DNA from: Paramecium sonneborni
Lineage: Eukaryota > Ciliophora > Oligohymenophorea > Peniculida > Parameciidae
Length of the DNA: 64,000 nucleotides
Reading direction: 5' to 3'
Assembly: GCA_905182985.1 (NCBI GenBank)
Contig: CAJJDN010000014.1
Location: 726,198-790,197 of the forward strand
Shown: piece by piece, positions 25,161 through 38,492 of the stretch
How the letters are laid out: every line of letters begins with the position of its first letter
Position numbering within the stretch: the first letter of the stretch is position 1
The notes under the pieces: generated by a model
Seen by the model: the letters and a program-made list of their open reading frames with translations, nothing else
Databases searched by the model: none
Told to the model about the DNA's origin: nothing
Program-made: the position numbers and the translations under genes

Positions 25161-28100
25161 TCAATCAGCATCTTCACAATCTTTTTCATTCAATTCTAAT
25201 TCTCTTAAATCGACTTCGATTATATCTTCTTCTTCTTATTGTTCTTTTTGCTCTTTATTTAAATCCTTTTATTGATCTTTTAATTCTTTAATAGGTTTCT
25301 TTTTCTTCTTTTAACCTTTTGCCATAAATTTATTGGCTACAGTTTCATCCATATCTTATTCATCAAATAATAATTCAAAAACCTAAATTTAATATTAAAA
25401 CATAAATACTTCTTGAGGTTTAAATTTATCACCTTAGAATCCTCCAGAATAAACCGTCGATTATACATTTTATTTTTATTATGCTCTTTTAACTATCCTT
25501 TCTTCAATAGTACCTTTAGTTATCAATCTATAGACATAAACATCTTTGGTTCTTCCAATTCTATGAGCTCTATCTGTTGCTTAAGCATCCATAGTAGGAT
25601 TCCAATCATTATCATAGAAAATTACAGCATCTGCTTATGTTAAAGTAATTCCTAAACCACCTGCTCTTGTAGATAATAGAAAAGCAAAAATCTTATCATT
25701 TTATTAAAATTCATTAACCATATCTCTTCTATCATTTATTTAACATTATCCATCCATTCTAAAATATGTATATCCTTTGTGTAACATATACTCTTCTAAA
25801 ATATCTAACATTCGTGTCATCTAACAAAATATTAGAACTCTCCATTGTTTTTATTTTAAATCTTTTAATAGTTTATCCAATTATAACAATTTTGATGATG
25901 ATGCAATTAATTAATCTGGACTATTAGGTAAAATAAAACAGGCTTATGATTCTTTTATGAAAGATAATGCTTATCTATTGTATAAACTTTAATTAAGTTT
26001 TTAATAAAATGAACATGATCTACATTCAAAAGCTATTATTTAACTTTAAGCAATTGGAATATAAAATTACAATTATTTACACAAATCATAATTAATTAAT
26101 TTTTTATGATCATCAAAATTACAAAGCAAAAGAATTAGATCAAAAATATTTTTTTAGAATAATCCATAAGGTAAATGCTTTAATTCAAAAAAAGCAAACG
26201 TTGAATCTCCATTTTTTAAAGAAGTATATATATAATGGGCAGTAAATAAGCAAAGTTTATCTTCAATCAAATTATCATAAACTAATTTAGGAATTATAAA
26301 TTTGATAGGATTTCTTTTTGTTACTTAAACTATTGGATTTTATTGGTAAACTTCAACATTTTGCTTATCTTAAAAAATATATGGAGTCTTATATGGTTTT
26401 CTTTCAAAAAGTTCTGGATGATTACATATCTTTCTAAATTACATGACTAAATTCATAAGATTATCAACTTTTTGTTTAGAATCTAACATTCTGAAAAATT
26501 CTTTGATAGACAATTTAGATTTAACATTTTTATAAAGTATTGATTATCTACTAGTCATTTCACATACTATTTAGATTTCTTTTTTCTAACCTATTTCATT
26601 TTCTACATCCTTTTTTAACCTTCTTAACATAAAAGGTTTCAATATAGCATGTAATCTTTATAATTGATGTTAATTTAAAGTTTTTTAATCCTATGAATGA
26701 GCCTCAATATCTTTTGAAAACCATTCTTAAAATTAATCAAAACTATCGAAAAATTTAGGCATAATAAAATGTAATAAAGCCCATAATTCTCCCATTGTAT
26801 TTTAAATTGGAGTTCCTGTCAATAATAATCTATTTCTAGCATTGAATGATAATAATATCTACCATCTCTATGAATTAATATTTTTGATTGCTTAAGCCTC
26901 ATCCAAAATCATATATTACCATCTTACTCTATTGAATATTTTATTATCAGATACTACTAAATTATAAGAAGTAACAACTATATGAAATAATGATGATTTT
27001 TGACCAAAATTCTTTTATTAAAAATATTTCCTTATAGTTTTTCTCTATTATGCTTATCCCCAATATGGTAAAACTTTAAGAGAAGGACAGAATCTTTTAA
27101 TTTCTTACTACCAATTATGTAATGTAGATGAAGGTGCTATGACTAAAAATGGACCCCAAACTTATTTAAAAGAACTAATATGAGATAATAATGCAATTGC
27201 TTATATAGTTTTTCCTAATCCCATTTCATCTGCTAAAATTCCATTAATTCCTTAATCATATAAATTATCAAGCCATCTTAATCCTTTCAATTAATATTCT
27301 TTTAAATCACCTTAAAAGGTTGATGGAGGTGCAATAAGTGAAAAATCTCTATCTTAATCATTATGGTCCAGTTTTAACTCTTATATTTTTACATTCTCTT
27401 ATTCTTTGCCATCAAATTATTATAATTATCTTCTATTATCATTTATTACTTTTTAAACAGTTTCAAATGCTTTTAATTCATCTATATCTACATTACCATT
27501 TGTATATTAAATTTAATGTTCCAAACTTATTCCTAATTTTTTAGCCATAAAATGTGCATATATATCAGATTATTTCATTAAAAATTCTAATCTTTTTTAT
27601 TAAAGTAATTATTCTCTTTCTTCTTCTTCCTTCTTTTTTCTTTCTTATTCTAATTTTTCTTTTCTTTTTTTTATTTCTATTAATTCTTTATCTCTCTTTC
27701 TCCAATATGATTAAGCTTCTTTAGATAATTTTTTAGCTCTTATCATAAAATCTTTTTAATATTTTTAACATTTTTAATTTCTTCTTCTTGCTTCTTTGGC
27801 AGCAAAATATGCAATTCTTTTAAAGAATTCTCTTAAATCTTATCTAAATTTAGCTTTAAATCTTGAAATTTTGGCAGCATTTCTAGCTATAATTGTCCAA
27901 CTTTTTTTTTAATCTCCAATTTCAATAGGATCTTCATATAATTCTTATTATATGATTGTATTAAAATATTCATTCTATGTTGAAGTTTAATATTCATTCT
28001 TTAGCTAAAATAATAGATGATAAATATAGAATACTTTTCTTTGCTTTTATTTATTAATCCGCCCAATTCTAGAATCTACAGTAGAAATTTAAAAAGCATC

Positions 28101-28662
28101 CTCAAAGTTATAACCAAGTAAAGGTAATTTAGAAGGTTAAAATGTAGGTTCAAATTATTAAGATGTCTTATAAATAATAATATATTTAAATTATTACCAT
28201 CCCAATATGTACTTTCTATTCAAATACTGTTTCTAATTTATGGTCGTATTTATCATACAAAAAGTTTTCAAGCATGTTAGGTTAATCTCTTAAAACTTTA
28301 GAAAAGAATGTTAACAATTTGCTTTATATTTTACTAGAATTATTGGAAGAGTAAAAGTGTTTCTTCGATTTTTCTTCTATGTTTTATTTTGAGAAAACTT
28401 AATGAATATTATGAAACAAACATACCCATCTACCTCTTGTTTTCTAAGTAACATAAACGTGCTTCTTCTAATGATAGGTCTTCTATTAATGGACGTTTAA
28501 GGAAACAAACTAAATTAAATTGAGGTTCCTCAACTTTCTTTTTATGAGGATGGACTTATCGAGTGTTCTCAATCTTAAGTATAAAATAAATTATACCTCT
28601 GTAATCTTTTGAAGGAGCTAATCAATTTGATATTGTTTATCTTCCTCTTCACCTGAACTCAT
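25161..28662 (-). CDS. INO80: INO80-type SNF2 chromatin-remodelling ATPase (1,127 aa)
   Basis: Introns at 28568-28596, 28398-28425, 28167-28197 and 28005-28034 (29, 28, 31, 30 nt) leave 3,384 nt, 1,128 codons, TGA 25161-25163. The DBINO domain (about 265-400; [20 protein letters not shown], then a basic/acidic coiled coil) is diagnostic of INO80. The ATPase follows: [12 protein letters not shown] (Walker A, about residue 440), DEAQ box, [10 protein letters not shown], and the split second lobe with [28 protein letters not shown] (motifs V and VI, about 960). INO80 slides and edits nucleosomes as the motor of a multi-subunit nuclear complex with actin-related proteins and RuvB-like helicases. 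This is shorter than yeast INO80 (about 1,490 aa), mostly through a small N terminus. The acidic, lysine-rich tail ends EKDCEDAD. The start at 28662 follows directly from the open frame; AROM ends 85 bases upstream. Confidence 0.93.
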
Positions 28663-28747
28663 ATTAAAATTAAATAAAGATTTTTGTTTATTTAAGGGTT
28701 ATTGCATTTGTTCATTAATTTTTATTTTTAAAAATGTATATATATAT

Positions 28748-31700
28748 TCACTTCCCATTGAACAGATGGACTTACCCAATTGCCTATGCTTCAAACATCT
28801 CCTTTCCACTTATAGAGTTTTACTTTCTCAATAAAGGATCATCACCTTAATTAGCCACAAATATTATTGTTTTTTCATCAAACCATTCCTCACATAATGG
28901 TAATTCAGCACCTGAAGGTATTGTTGAAATTATTAAATCAAATTTATGAGTCTTCTCTGCCTATCTCATGAATTCTACCTTACATTATTTCGCTAGAACT
29001 TCCACTTTTTATGGATTCCTTCCATATAAATAAACTTATAATAAAAATAATTTTGCAGCTACAAAAATTGCTGTCTTTGCAGTACCACCATTACCTAAAA
29101 TCAAACATTTTTGCATATTCTTAGGAAATCTCTTAAATATTGGCCAAAACATTCCCCACCAATCTGTATTAAATCCAATCAATTAATTCTCATATTTTAT
29201 TATACAATTCACTGCTCCAATAATTTATGCCTCTATTGATTATTCTGTCAAATATTATTAAATCTAAAAATAATATAAATAATCTTACATCCTCCTTAAA
29301 AGGCATTGTTATTGAAGCACCTTAGAAATTTATATCATTTATATATGGTTTTGCTTATTCTATCTTCTTTATTGATACTTTACTATAAAATTTGTTATGT
29401 TATTGATTTAACTAATCAAAATTTTGTTAATGAAGTAAATCACTTCTTGATAATGATAAATCATCACCAAATATATGATAATTTTATGTTATCACAAAAT
29501 TTGCTAAACTTCTTATTGATCTCAATTATTATATAGTACATTAACCAACTGCTGTTGGAGTTAAACATGATAAAGGAACCATAAATTTATTTAATGTTCT
29601 ATACAATTATGAATTTGGTCCCATTGAAACTACTAAATATGGAATGACAAATTTCATTCCCATAAATAATTTAGAAATTTCTTAATATGTAAGTTCTGTT
29701 GGATATGCATCTTAATGAATTGCTAACTTCAATAAACAAATTATGTTAGGATTATGTTCTGCTATATATTTCATCCTATCTATAAACTCAATAATCTGTA
29801 ACTTCTCACTTTTCTCAAATAAATGTTATGACAAAATAATAGAATTAATATAATTATGCGAAATGTTAACATTATTAAATTTATCCATCTCTATATCAAA
29901 ATAATCTCCAATAAAACTATTTTACCATTTTTCTATTAAATTCACATATTATGTTCCAGTGTAAAATCCACCTTATGCTTTTGTTCTCAAAGTAAATATA
30001 ATTGGTATATCTAGGTAAAATTTGATATTATAAATTTATTATCTAACTTATTTAAATTATTCTTAAATATTTTCAATTTTATCCATTCTTATTTCTAATA
30101 AATTATGATTTCTATTTATAAAGTGAATTTTTTAATGATCCAAAATTGTTAATTCGTCATAAAAAATGCAAGCAAAATTAGTATCTTAAACATAAATCTT
30201 ATTTTTAGGAAAATTCAAGTGTTAAATGCATTTAATAAAATGCAAATATAATTCATTAATCCTCTAATAATATCTTGTAATACCATAATTAGTTGATATT
30301 TATTGAATATATTTTCTACTAGGTAAAGTAAAAATGTATTTACTGACTCTCTCATATATTGATTTTCTCCTATTATAAATTTCTAGAATATTTCCAATTT
30401 ATGGTCTGTTTTATGATTACAAATCTTCAATTAATTCATTAATATCCTTTTCAATCCATATCACATTTTTTCCAATTAACAATTGTTATATTTATTCATC
30501 CTCTATGATTCCGCCTCCACAATCAACAACTACATTTTTCTGATATTTCAATAATATCTATATAAACTATTCTTTTTCACATTTTCTAAATTGTTCCCAA
30601 CCATATTTAGTTACAAACTCATTTATATTAGTAGATATCATATTATCAATGCTAATATATTCAAAACCTAATTATTAACATATGTATTATGAAAGAGTGC
30701 TTTTACCAGCCCCTCTCATACCAATTATATACAAAGGTTCCTTATAATATTGATAATTGTATAAAAACTCTTATTCTTAATTATATGTTAATGCTTATTA
30801 TTGTAAACCTAAACTTTAAATATGATTATAAAAATCAGGGAATGTTTTTCTTACACAATCCTTATTATCAATAATAATACGATATTAATATTGTACTTTC
30901 TCAAAATGTCCTCCTAAAATACTGAATGCCATAGCAATTCTATGATCATTAAATGTATTAATGATAACTTCTTTTCTATAACCATTGTATTTTTGATATT
31001 TTTTACCCCTGATTAAGATCTCATTATTTTATTATAAACAAACAACACCAACTTTAATAAGATTTTCAGAGACAGCCTTTATTCTATCACATTCTTTGAT
31101 TCTTTAATTATCAATTCCTTTAATAATACATTAGCCTTCAATAGAAGACATTAATAAAGCTAAAGAAATAAAAGTGTCACTAAAATTAATGCAATTAACA
31201 TCTTATGGTTTTAAATCTTAATTTTTTATTATTTTATAGAATCCCTATTCTCTCACAACCTACATTCCCATCTACTCTATAACATCTAAAAATTATGCAT
31301 CTCCCTATAATTTAGATATCTTTTTAGTTTCAATAGATCCACCATTAAGTCCAATATGTAATAAATCATAACTAAGTGCTGTCGCATCTGGTTCAATATC
31401 ATATGTTTAAGCTTTGTAAATACCTTTTCTTACTAAAAATTTAGTCTTTGAAATCCTTTCCACTTTAACTCCATAAATATTCATTAATTGAATAGTCATT
31501 TCTATATAAGATTCACTTACAATTGTCTCATTCTCATTACAATCTATAATTTCAATTAGAGTTTCATCATTTTGAAAATAAGGAGCAGACATTAAAATTC
31601 CAGAAACAAATTGACTACTCAATTAAGATTTAATTTTAATATGTTTTTCAAATTTTCCATCAATTACTTTAAATGGTAATTATCCTTCTTTTTATAAATA

Positions 31701-33227
31701 TTTCACATTTAAATTTAAAGCATCTACCATTTCTTAAATAGGTCTTTCATAAATTCTTTATGCTCCAATTATTGTTACATTCCCAATCAAAGCTGCTATT
31801 GGTAATAGAAATCGAGCACAGGTTCCACTTTCCTTCACATTTATTGTATAATCTTTTTTATAAAATTATCCTTAACATCCTTCTACAATTAGAGTATGTT
31901 TGGAATGAGTTTATATTTCACATAATCTTAATTCTTACAAAGAATTCAACATTGCTTTCGTATCATCCGAATCATAAAAATTATTAAGAGTACTTATTCC
32001 TTCTGATAAAGAACTTAATAATAATACTCTATTTGTAATACTCTTAGATCCATGAATTGGCCTACTTGGTCGAATATCTTAACATGCTATTACACATGAT
32101 TTTACTAGTATTTTTTTTATTATATCCATCTTTATTGGAGTTGTATTAAATTTATGTTTACCAATCTCTTATATAAAAACAAAATTAATTTCATGCTTTA
32201 CTACTTTCTTATCAAATTGTAAATATTTTAACACATCTTGAATATTAATATACTCAGGAATTTCTATTGGTAATTCATATTTTAAAAGAACATTCCTAAT
32301 TCTATTTTCATAAGATGATGTATCAATTCCATGTTCCTTTGCCAATATGTTTGCCAATACCATTCCAATTGATACACATTCACCATGCAATAATTAACCT
32401 TAACTAGCAAATTCAACTGCATGACCTATAGTGTGACCATAATTTAAGATTTTTCGAATATTCTGCTCATACTTATCTTCAGTTACAATACTTAACTTTA
32501 AATTTATTCCATATTTGATAATATCTAACAGACTTGATTAATTATTTGGGTCCATTAAATAATTATAATCGTAACATTCTAATCTTTCAAACAATTTTCT
32601 ATCAAAACAAGCTGCTATTTTTATGATTTCTGCCAAACCATTTAAAAAATTTCTTTTATCTAATGATTATAAAAATTAGCTGCACACTTTGATTCGATAA
32701 GGATCATTTATCACTCCTAGTTGATTCTTACCGTAGATGTTGTTGATACCTGTCTTTCCTCCAACACTAGCATCTGCCATTCCCAACAACGATGTGGGAA
32801 TCAAAATGAATTTTATCCTGTTGAATAGTTAAATATACCAAACCCTCTCATATATATGCTTGAAACAAATCCAACTAAGTCTGTCACAACTCCTCCACCA
32901 ACTGCAATAACTAAATCTTATCTACAAAATCTTTTGCTAAATAAGTATTCTGCCACTTCATTTGCAAAATGTAGATTTTTAGCCCCTTCTCCTGCTGGTA
33001 ATGTAAATGTAATCGCTTATGGAAATTTTTGACAGATCTACTAAAAGTAGAGTTAAGCAATATTAGTGTCTGCGACCTAATGTAGAAAATGTATTTACAA
33101 AACATATTTATGGATTTCGAAGGTCTTGAATAGTGGTAGCTAAGGAATCGAGGGTTTCATTAATAGTGTTATGATAGTCAATGAGTGAGTTATCTTGATC
33201 AAGTTATTCTAAGTTAATGAAACTCAT
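28748..33227 (-). CDS. ARO1: pentafunctional AROM polypeptide of the shikimate pathway (about 1,468 aa)
   Basis: Introns at 33077-33098, 32818-32843 and 29264-29288 (22, 26, 25 nt) leave 4,407 nt, 1,469 codons, TGA 28748-28750. Five enzymes lie in the usual order. 3-Dehydroquinate synthase (about 1-370): [46 protein letters not shown] synthase (about 370-770): [48 protein letters not shown]. Shikimate kinase (P-loop GMRGAGKST, about 823). Type I dehydroquinase (EIRMDK, FTLRTKAQGG, Schiff-base Lys in CLLKLAIHQ). Shikimate dehydrogenase ([39 protein letters not shown]). Together they convert DAHP to EPSP, the precursor of chorismate and aromatic amino acids, in the cytosol. The enzyme motifs look intact. 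It starts only 97 bases from the divergent trichocyst gene. AROM fusions are known from fungi and several protists, including ciliates. Confidence 0.93.
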
Positions 33228-33323
33228 AAATTAAAAACGTATTATATATATATTACTATCAAAAACGGGTAATAAGTGTAAATCACTTGAGGATGATTGG
33301 ATGCATAATAAATAATTAAAAAA
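33228..33323. promoter_or_regulatory. compact bidirectional promoter between AROM and trichocyst matrix gene
   Basis: Only 96 bases separate the two start codons, so both core promoters and both 5' UTRs must lie here or within the coding ends. The sequence is AT-rich, with a TATATATATA run at about 33244-33253. No specific factor site is recognised. Confidence 0.5.
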
Positions 33324-34466
33324 ATGGCTAGATCATTAACAATATTGGCTATTGTGATTGCAGTTGCAACAGCACGATTGACAAAGAGTGAAAGTCCAAA
33401 AGAAATTTTGGCTTAAGTCAACAAGGATTCATTTGGTAATTCTATTCTTTCAGTTCTCCAACTCTAATTGGCTACTGGTGGACCTGTTGGTGAGATTTAA
33501 ATCTTATTAAATAACATTGCTTCTTAATTAAATGGAGATTAAAAGAAAGCTGACAAAGTTCATGAAAGTGACACAGTTGCATTTGAAAAGATTATTGCTG
33601 ACTTAGAATAAGAAATTGCTTATCATTAATCTTAAATTGTTTCACTCTCTAACTTGAGAGATTCAACAACTGAAGCCTTAGGTGAAGCTGAAGCTGAAGT
33701 TAGAGTTGTCACATCTGATATTGCTAATAACGAAAAAAGCTTTGCTGACGAATCAGCCACTAGACAATCATAACATGAAACATGGGTTAGAAAAGATGCA
33801 GAACATGTTGACTAAATGGATGCTATTGATGAAGCATCAAAAATTGTTTAACACTTATAAGCTGGTGTTGCTTTTGCCTAACTTAAGAGCAGATTTGAAA
33901 AAGTCTAAGCTAAATTGATGGAAAGCAAACATGCTCTCTTCAAAGTATTCTTATTTGCTAATATTATTACAGCCACTCATTAATGCCTTGACATAATTAG
34001 CCTCCAAGGTTGATAACAAGAGTATCATTAAAATCTTAGAACTCTTGGCTTAAATTAGATAATAATTGGTTGCCAGTAGAGCTTCCCTCCTTGCTACTGA
34101 AGAAAGATAAGCTGCTAATTGGGAAGTCTAAAGTTCTCATTTATAAGAAGAACACAAGAGATTAGTTGAAAGAAAAGCATTCTTAGAAAACTCAATTGTC
34201 TAATTCAAGGTCACCATCTAAGAAGCTGTTGAAGACTTAGAAGATTAAACTGTATATATTTTTAACTATTTTAGTTATTCCTTGAAGATGCTGAAGATTC
34301 ATTAGCTATTCAATAAAGATGGGCTGCTGAATAAGAAGCTTAATATGAAGCCTAAACTTTCGAAAGAGAATAATAATTAGAAGTTGTCGAAAGATTATAA
34401 GAAGTCTTAACCTAAAAATTAAGTGCAGCTTCAGAATTCCTCCAAGTTAGAGAAGAAGTATTTTGA
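33324..34466 (+). CDS. trichocyst matrix protein, TMP family (363 aa)
   Basis: Introns at 33945-33972 (28 nt) and 34252-34274 (23 nt) leave 1,092 nt, 364 codons, TGA 34464-34466. An N-terminal signal peptide (MARSLTILAIVIAVATA) is followed by an almost wholly helical, coiled-coil protein rich in Ala, Glu and Gln. Recognisable family features are a pro-region, AFEKIIADLEQEI, SRASLLATEERQAANWE and EHKRLVERKAFLE. TMPs are made as precursors, cleaved in the secretory pathway, and crystallise in the trichocyst core, which expands explosively on exocytosis. Codons ending in C (GCC, GTC, CTC, TCC) are more frequent than in neighbouring genes, as expected for a highly expressed product. The cleavage site and which TMP subfamily (T1-T4) are not decided. 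Confidence 0.87.
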
Positions 34467-34900
34467 TTTATCATAATAATAATCAAGATCTAAAATTAAA
34501 TCCTCCTAAATTTTATCTCCTTCTTTTTAATCTCATCTCTTAAAATATATTTCACAATATCTCCAGATTATTCTTTGTATAATCAAACCAAACACAATTA
34601 CCTAAATATATTATATTCACTATTAAGTAATATTTAATAGTTAATATATTTTCTTAATTATTATTATAAAAGGCTTAAAATTATAATAATATAAAAGGTA
34701 ATTTTTTTTAAGCAAAAATTTGATTCTATGATATTTAATTAATTTAATAACATAGAATATAATTCCAATCGCATATTTTTATCTAAGTAGAAATTAGTTA
34801 TATAAATTTATATTTTTATAAAGTTCAAAATTATACAATAAAATATATATGAAGATTTATTATTTCATGAAAAGATTCTATAATATATAATAAAATAATT
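34467..34900. other. convergent intergenic region after trichocyst gene
   Basis: A 434-base AT-rich gap between two convergent genes, likely 3' UTRs and terminators of both. No gene, RNA or repeat was seen beyond short A/T runs. Confidence 0.6.
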
Positions 34901-36655
34901 TCATTTTAAATGATGGATATAAATTTCATTATTATTTGATGCATATATAACATCTGGACAATTTTTAAAACAAATAGATTCTATAAAATTATCTTATTTG
35001 GCTTCATTATAGCATTTCCATTAATTTTAAGCATCTTTTTTCCATAATTAAATTATATTTGCTTCTCCTCCAATTGCCAATATTGATGAATCTTTATTAA
35101 ATTCAATTGTTCTAATTTTATTATTATTATTATTAAAGATTTTTTAATTTTCTTTGTATTCTTTTTGTTTTGAATCTTAATTATTAAAGCAATGTACTAC
35201 ACCATCCTTTGTACAAATTATTAAATCTTAATCATCTTAACTAAATAAGATTCTTTTTGGAGTATTATACAATTTTAATTATTAAAATTAAGTTAATTTA
35301 ACATCATCAATTCTCCATAAAACAACTTTTTAGTCAAAACCTCCTGTAGCTAATAATTTTCCATTATTTGACATTTCTAAAATTGTAATAATTTCACTTG
35401 ATTTTTAAATAGAAAACTTAAGTTAATAATCTTAATCTTATCCTTTCTATTCTAACATAGCAAGACGTTATCCTTCTGAGTAATAAATTTATTTTTCAGA
35501 TTTGCTAAATAGTACATAAGATATTCTAGAATGAGCATATCCATGTGAAACTACTGGTTTAAATACCTATTTTACAAACCATGCTTCCCCTTGTTTCTTC
35601 CAAATTTTTAAAGAATAATCATTTTCAAAATCTTTAGAAATTTTAAATTCCTTTGAATGGAAATCAGCACCACATGTTATAAAAGAGTTTTCTAATTTAC
35701 TCATTTTGAAATCAATCAAACTTTGAATATAACATTAAAGACTAGTCCAAAAATTCCATTATTTTCTTTCTGGATTATATTTCCAAAAACTAAGTGAATT
35801 ATTTGGTTCTATAAACCTAAGGCAAATAATAGATTAATCATAATTTAATTAAATATCAGCTATTGAACATTTTTCTTATAAGAACAATTTTTCACTTTTT
35901 TCAATTAGAAATTCTCTTTACATATTAGTATTTGTTTAACATTCCTATATTTATTGATCCTTGAGTTAATTTACTTATTCAATTTATATATGTGACAAAT
36001 TCTTTATATCATTTTCTTATTAAAATTTGAGAATTTATTATTTTAAACTTTGTATTAATTCTAAATATTAATTAGATTCAGCTAATTATTGATCATCAAT
36101 ATCTTTGAACTTTAGTGTATATTAAAGATTCTCATATTTAAGAATAGTATATTATGAAAGTTATTCAGCCAAATTTTCAAACTCTTAAACTCCAAATTTT
36201 TAAAAAATCCAATCTTCTTTCTAAACATTTTTTGCTTCAATTAAGATTTCATCCTTCATTTTCTCTTTACAGTTTATAAAACCTTTTAATAATTCCAAAC
36301 AATTAGAAGATGGTCTCTCAATTGAAGAAATTTTGATTAGCTTATTGTTTAAGGCTTAGAGTAGAGATTGGATTTCTTCAACTTATTTTTAAAATTTTAA
36401 TAAGATGGTTTAAGTAGCAGAAAAATTATTGTGTTAAATATTTTTATAAATATCTTAGCATAAATTGCTAAAAATATCTATTGGAACACAATTATTATTA
36501 TTTTGTTAACATTAAAAACATTTGAGTCTAGATTTCTAATCACATTATAATGAAAGATCTATGCATTTGTATGGTTGCTTGTGCTAATTACATGCTAAAT
36601 GATCAATTTGTAAGTTGTTATTTTTTAGGATGTGGAATTATTGTGGATTAATCAT
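34901..36655 (-). CDS. WD40-repeat protein with N-terminal Cys/His cluster (584 aa)
   Basis: An intronless gene: 1,755 nt, 585 codons, TGA 34901-34903. The N terminus has a Cys/His-rich cluster (HLACNQHKQPYKCIDL, LQCDQ, LKCFQCQQ) that could bind zinc, like a small B-box. A glutamine- and glutamate-rich coiled coil follows (about 90-280). From about residue 285 come divergent WD40 repeats: ISYVLFSKSEKQIYY, LATGGFDQKVVLWRI, TKDGVVHCF, LAIGGEANIIQLWKK, and the end DVIYASNNNEIYIHHLK. A Cys-cluster, coiled coil and C-terminal propeller of this layout is common in Paramecium as a lineage-specific family of unknown function, probably protein-binding scaffolds. Nothing marks the location. Confidence 0.82.
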
Positions 36656-37039
36656 TTATTTATAATAAATTATTGATTCAAATTCAAGAAATATGCTTAA
36701 ATAATTAAAATTGTCTCAGTATTAAACGGTAAATATTTTTTATTATCTTAAGTTTATGTTAACAATATTTTAAATAATGTTGAGATTCTTTAATTATATC
36801 ACAAAATAGAAATAAATAATAAGTATTAAAAATAGAAATCATATGAATATTTGATAATTTTTTAAGTCAATAAAATAAATTTAATGTACAAAATATAATA
36901 GATCATTATTATTTAACATATCTATTTTCTATTTATTGTTGTGATTTGATGATAACTTGAGATATTTATTTCTTAAATAAATAAATATATTACCAGAATT
37001 AATTACAGATATAAACTTATGTATTAAATTTTCAGAACA
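36656..37039. other. AT-rich intergenic region
   Basis: A 384-base gap upstream of the WD40 gene and the small ORF at 37040. It should contain the WD40 promoter. No coding signal was seen. Confidence 0.5.
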
Positions 37040-37249
37040 ATGAAAATGATGAAATAAATTATAAGGCCTATAAGAATTTGTACTCCAATGATGGTAACAA
37101 ATAATTATTTGAAAATTTACAATTTAAATCAATTCTTTTTAAGGATGTCATTAGAAAATAATGATGATGATTTAGAAACTCTTAAAGTAAAAGAAGAACA
37201 AAATATTCGTAGGTTAATTAAGAATCAGATGTAAGGTGCCCTCAGATGA
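37040..37249 (+). CDS. hypothetical 69-aa protein, possibly mitochondrial
   Basis: A short frame from ATG 37040 to TGA 37247-37249, with no intron. The first 35 residues are basic and hydrophobic (MKMMKQIIRPIRI, NLNQFFLRM), like a mitochondrial presequence. The rest is charged and helical (SLENNDDDLETLKVKEEQ). The charged second half is more protein-like than chance AT-rich translation, but no family is recognised. It could be a small mitochondrial subunit or noise. Confidence 0.3.
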
Positions 37250-37541
37250 TTGTTTGATTATTCATAAAATCAGAGAAATTTATAACTTTTTTATCATTGT
37301 TTGAATATTAAGTTATTTGATTATTCTGACAAAATATTAATTGATATAAATGGTAGAGAATCAATACTTTTAATCTTTATTCATATAAAAAATTACAAAA
37401 CCAAATTCAAATTCTATAAATATATAAAAAATAATAATGTTAAATTTTTACACAATATTTATGAGATTAAACAAAAATGGAAAGTTTTTAAATAATTTAA
37501 TTATTTATAGTTTAATAATTTAAGTACTTGATAATAATTGA

Positions 37542-38472
37542 ATGTTGGTTTTAATATTTTATTGTTTATCTTTAGTAAAAGGACTATCTCCATTAGTATG
37601 TGGAGATGTTATTGAAGAGAAAGATTGTTTAGATGTTATAAATGGAATGTATTTAATAATAATATTTAGATATTAATGTAAATGGACAAAGAATGGATGT
37701 GTGAATATGAAATGTGAATTAGCTACACCTCCATGTGATGAATTAATTTATTAGAATAAAGCTTGTTCAACAAGTGGAAGTAATTGTGTTTCTGTTTCAG
37801 AATGCTCATAGATTGATAACTAAAAGTCTTGCGAGATTGTAAAAGCAGATGGTAGAGATTGTTTTTGGGATACTAATTGTAGAATAAAATAATGTTCTGA
37901 TTATGATTAAACAAATTGTAAAATATCAAATGGAGATAATTGTATTTTCAAGGATGGTATATGTCAGAAGGTGGAATTATGTACTGATGTATCTACAAAG
38001 GAATTGTGTTAAAGTATTGATTTAAAAGATTAATGTGGATGGATAGAAAATAAATGTGATGTTTTTGATTGCAAAAAATTTACAAATTCTGAAGAATGTT
38101 TTTCAGCTGGATTAAACAATTAATATTGTTTTAATGGTGCAACTGATAATACTGTTGTTAATTGTATGAGTTGTTAATCTCTAAATACTTAATGTGATTG
38201 TCAATAGTATAGTCTCTATGGTTGTAGATGGCTAGTTGAAACATCAACTTGTTATACTTAAAAGTAATTATTTATTAGAAAATAGATGTGAAAACTTTTA
38301 AGATACAATAGGTTGCGCATAAGCTTTTGATGGATTAACTTGCATTTGGTATAATCCCTTGAATTCATGTAAATCAATTGCTACTGCAAATGAATTAGAT
38401 AGATAATGTGATCTCTATGTTTTCAGTTAGACTATTTTAGTTGGATTGCTAATTTGGATGATCTATATATGA
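37542..38472 (+). CDS. cysteine-rich secreted or surface membrane protein (about 295-302 aa)
   Basis: A signal peptide (MLVLIFYCLSLVKG) leads into roughly 230 residues with about 40 cysteines in an irregular repeat of the type C-x-W-x(3-5)-C (DCFWDTNCR, QCGWIENKC, GCRWLVETSTC). A C-terminal hydrophobic segment (VFSQTILVGLLIWMIYI) could be a membrane anchor or GPI signal. A 22-nt intron at 38264-38285 is needed to join frames. A second, 21-nt intron at 37649-37669 is in frame and carries no TGA; removing it gives a better repeat unit, so the protein is 295 aa if spliced or 302 aa if retained. TGA 38470-38472. It resembles short ciliate surface proteins but lacks the long periodic repeats of classic surface antigens. 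It converges with the p24 gene at a 20-base gap. Confidence 0.72.
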
Positions 38473-38492
38473 TACAAAATAATTTTATCAAA

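Noticed and set aside
27901..27915. Possible frameshift in the A9 run of INO80
   Set aside because: Careful counting of the nine-base run keeps the DBINO domain in frame; the total codon count is also exact.
37250..37541. Continuation of the 69-aa ORF frame after its TGA
   Set aside because: The following frame reads as Y/N/K/I noise and no intron can remove the TGA.
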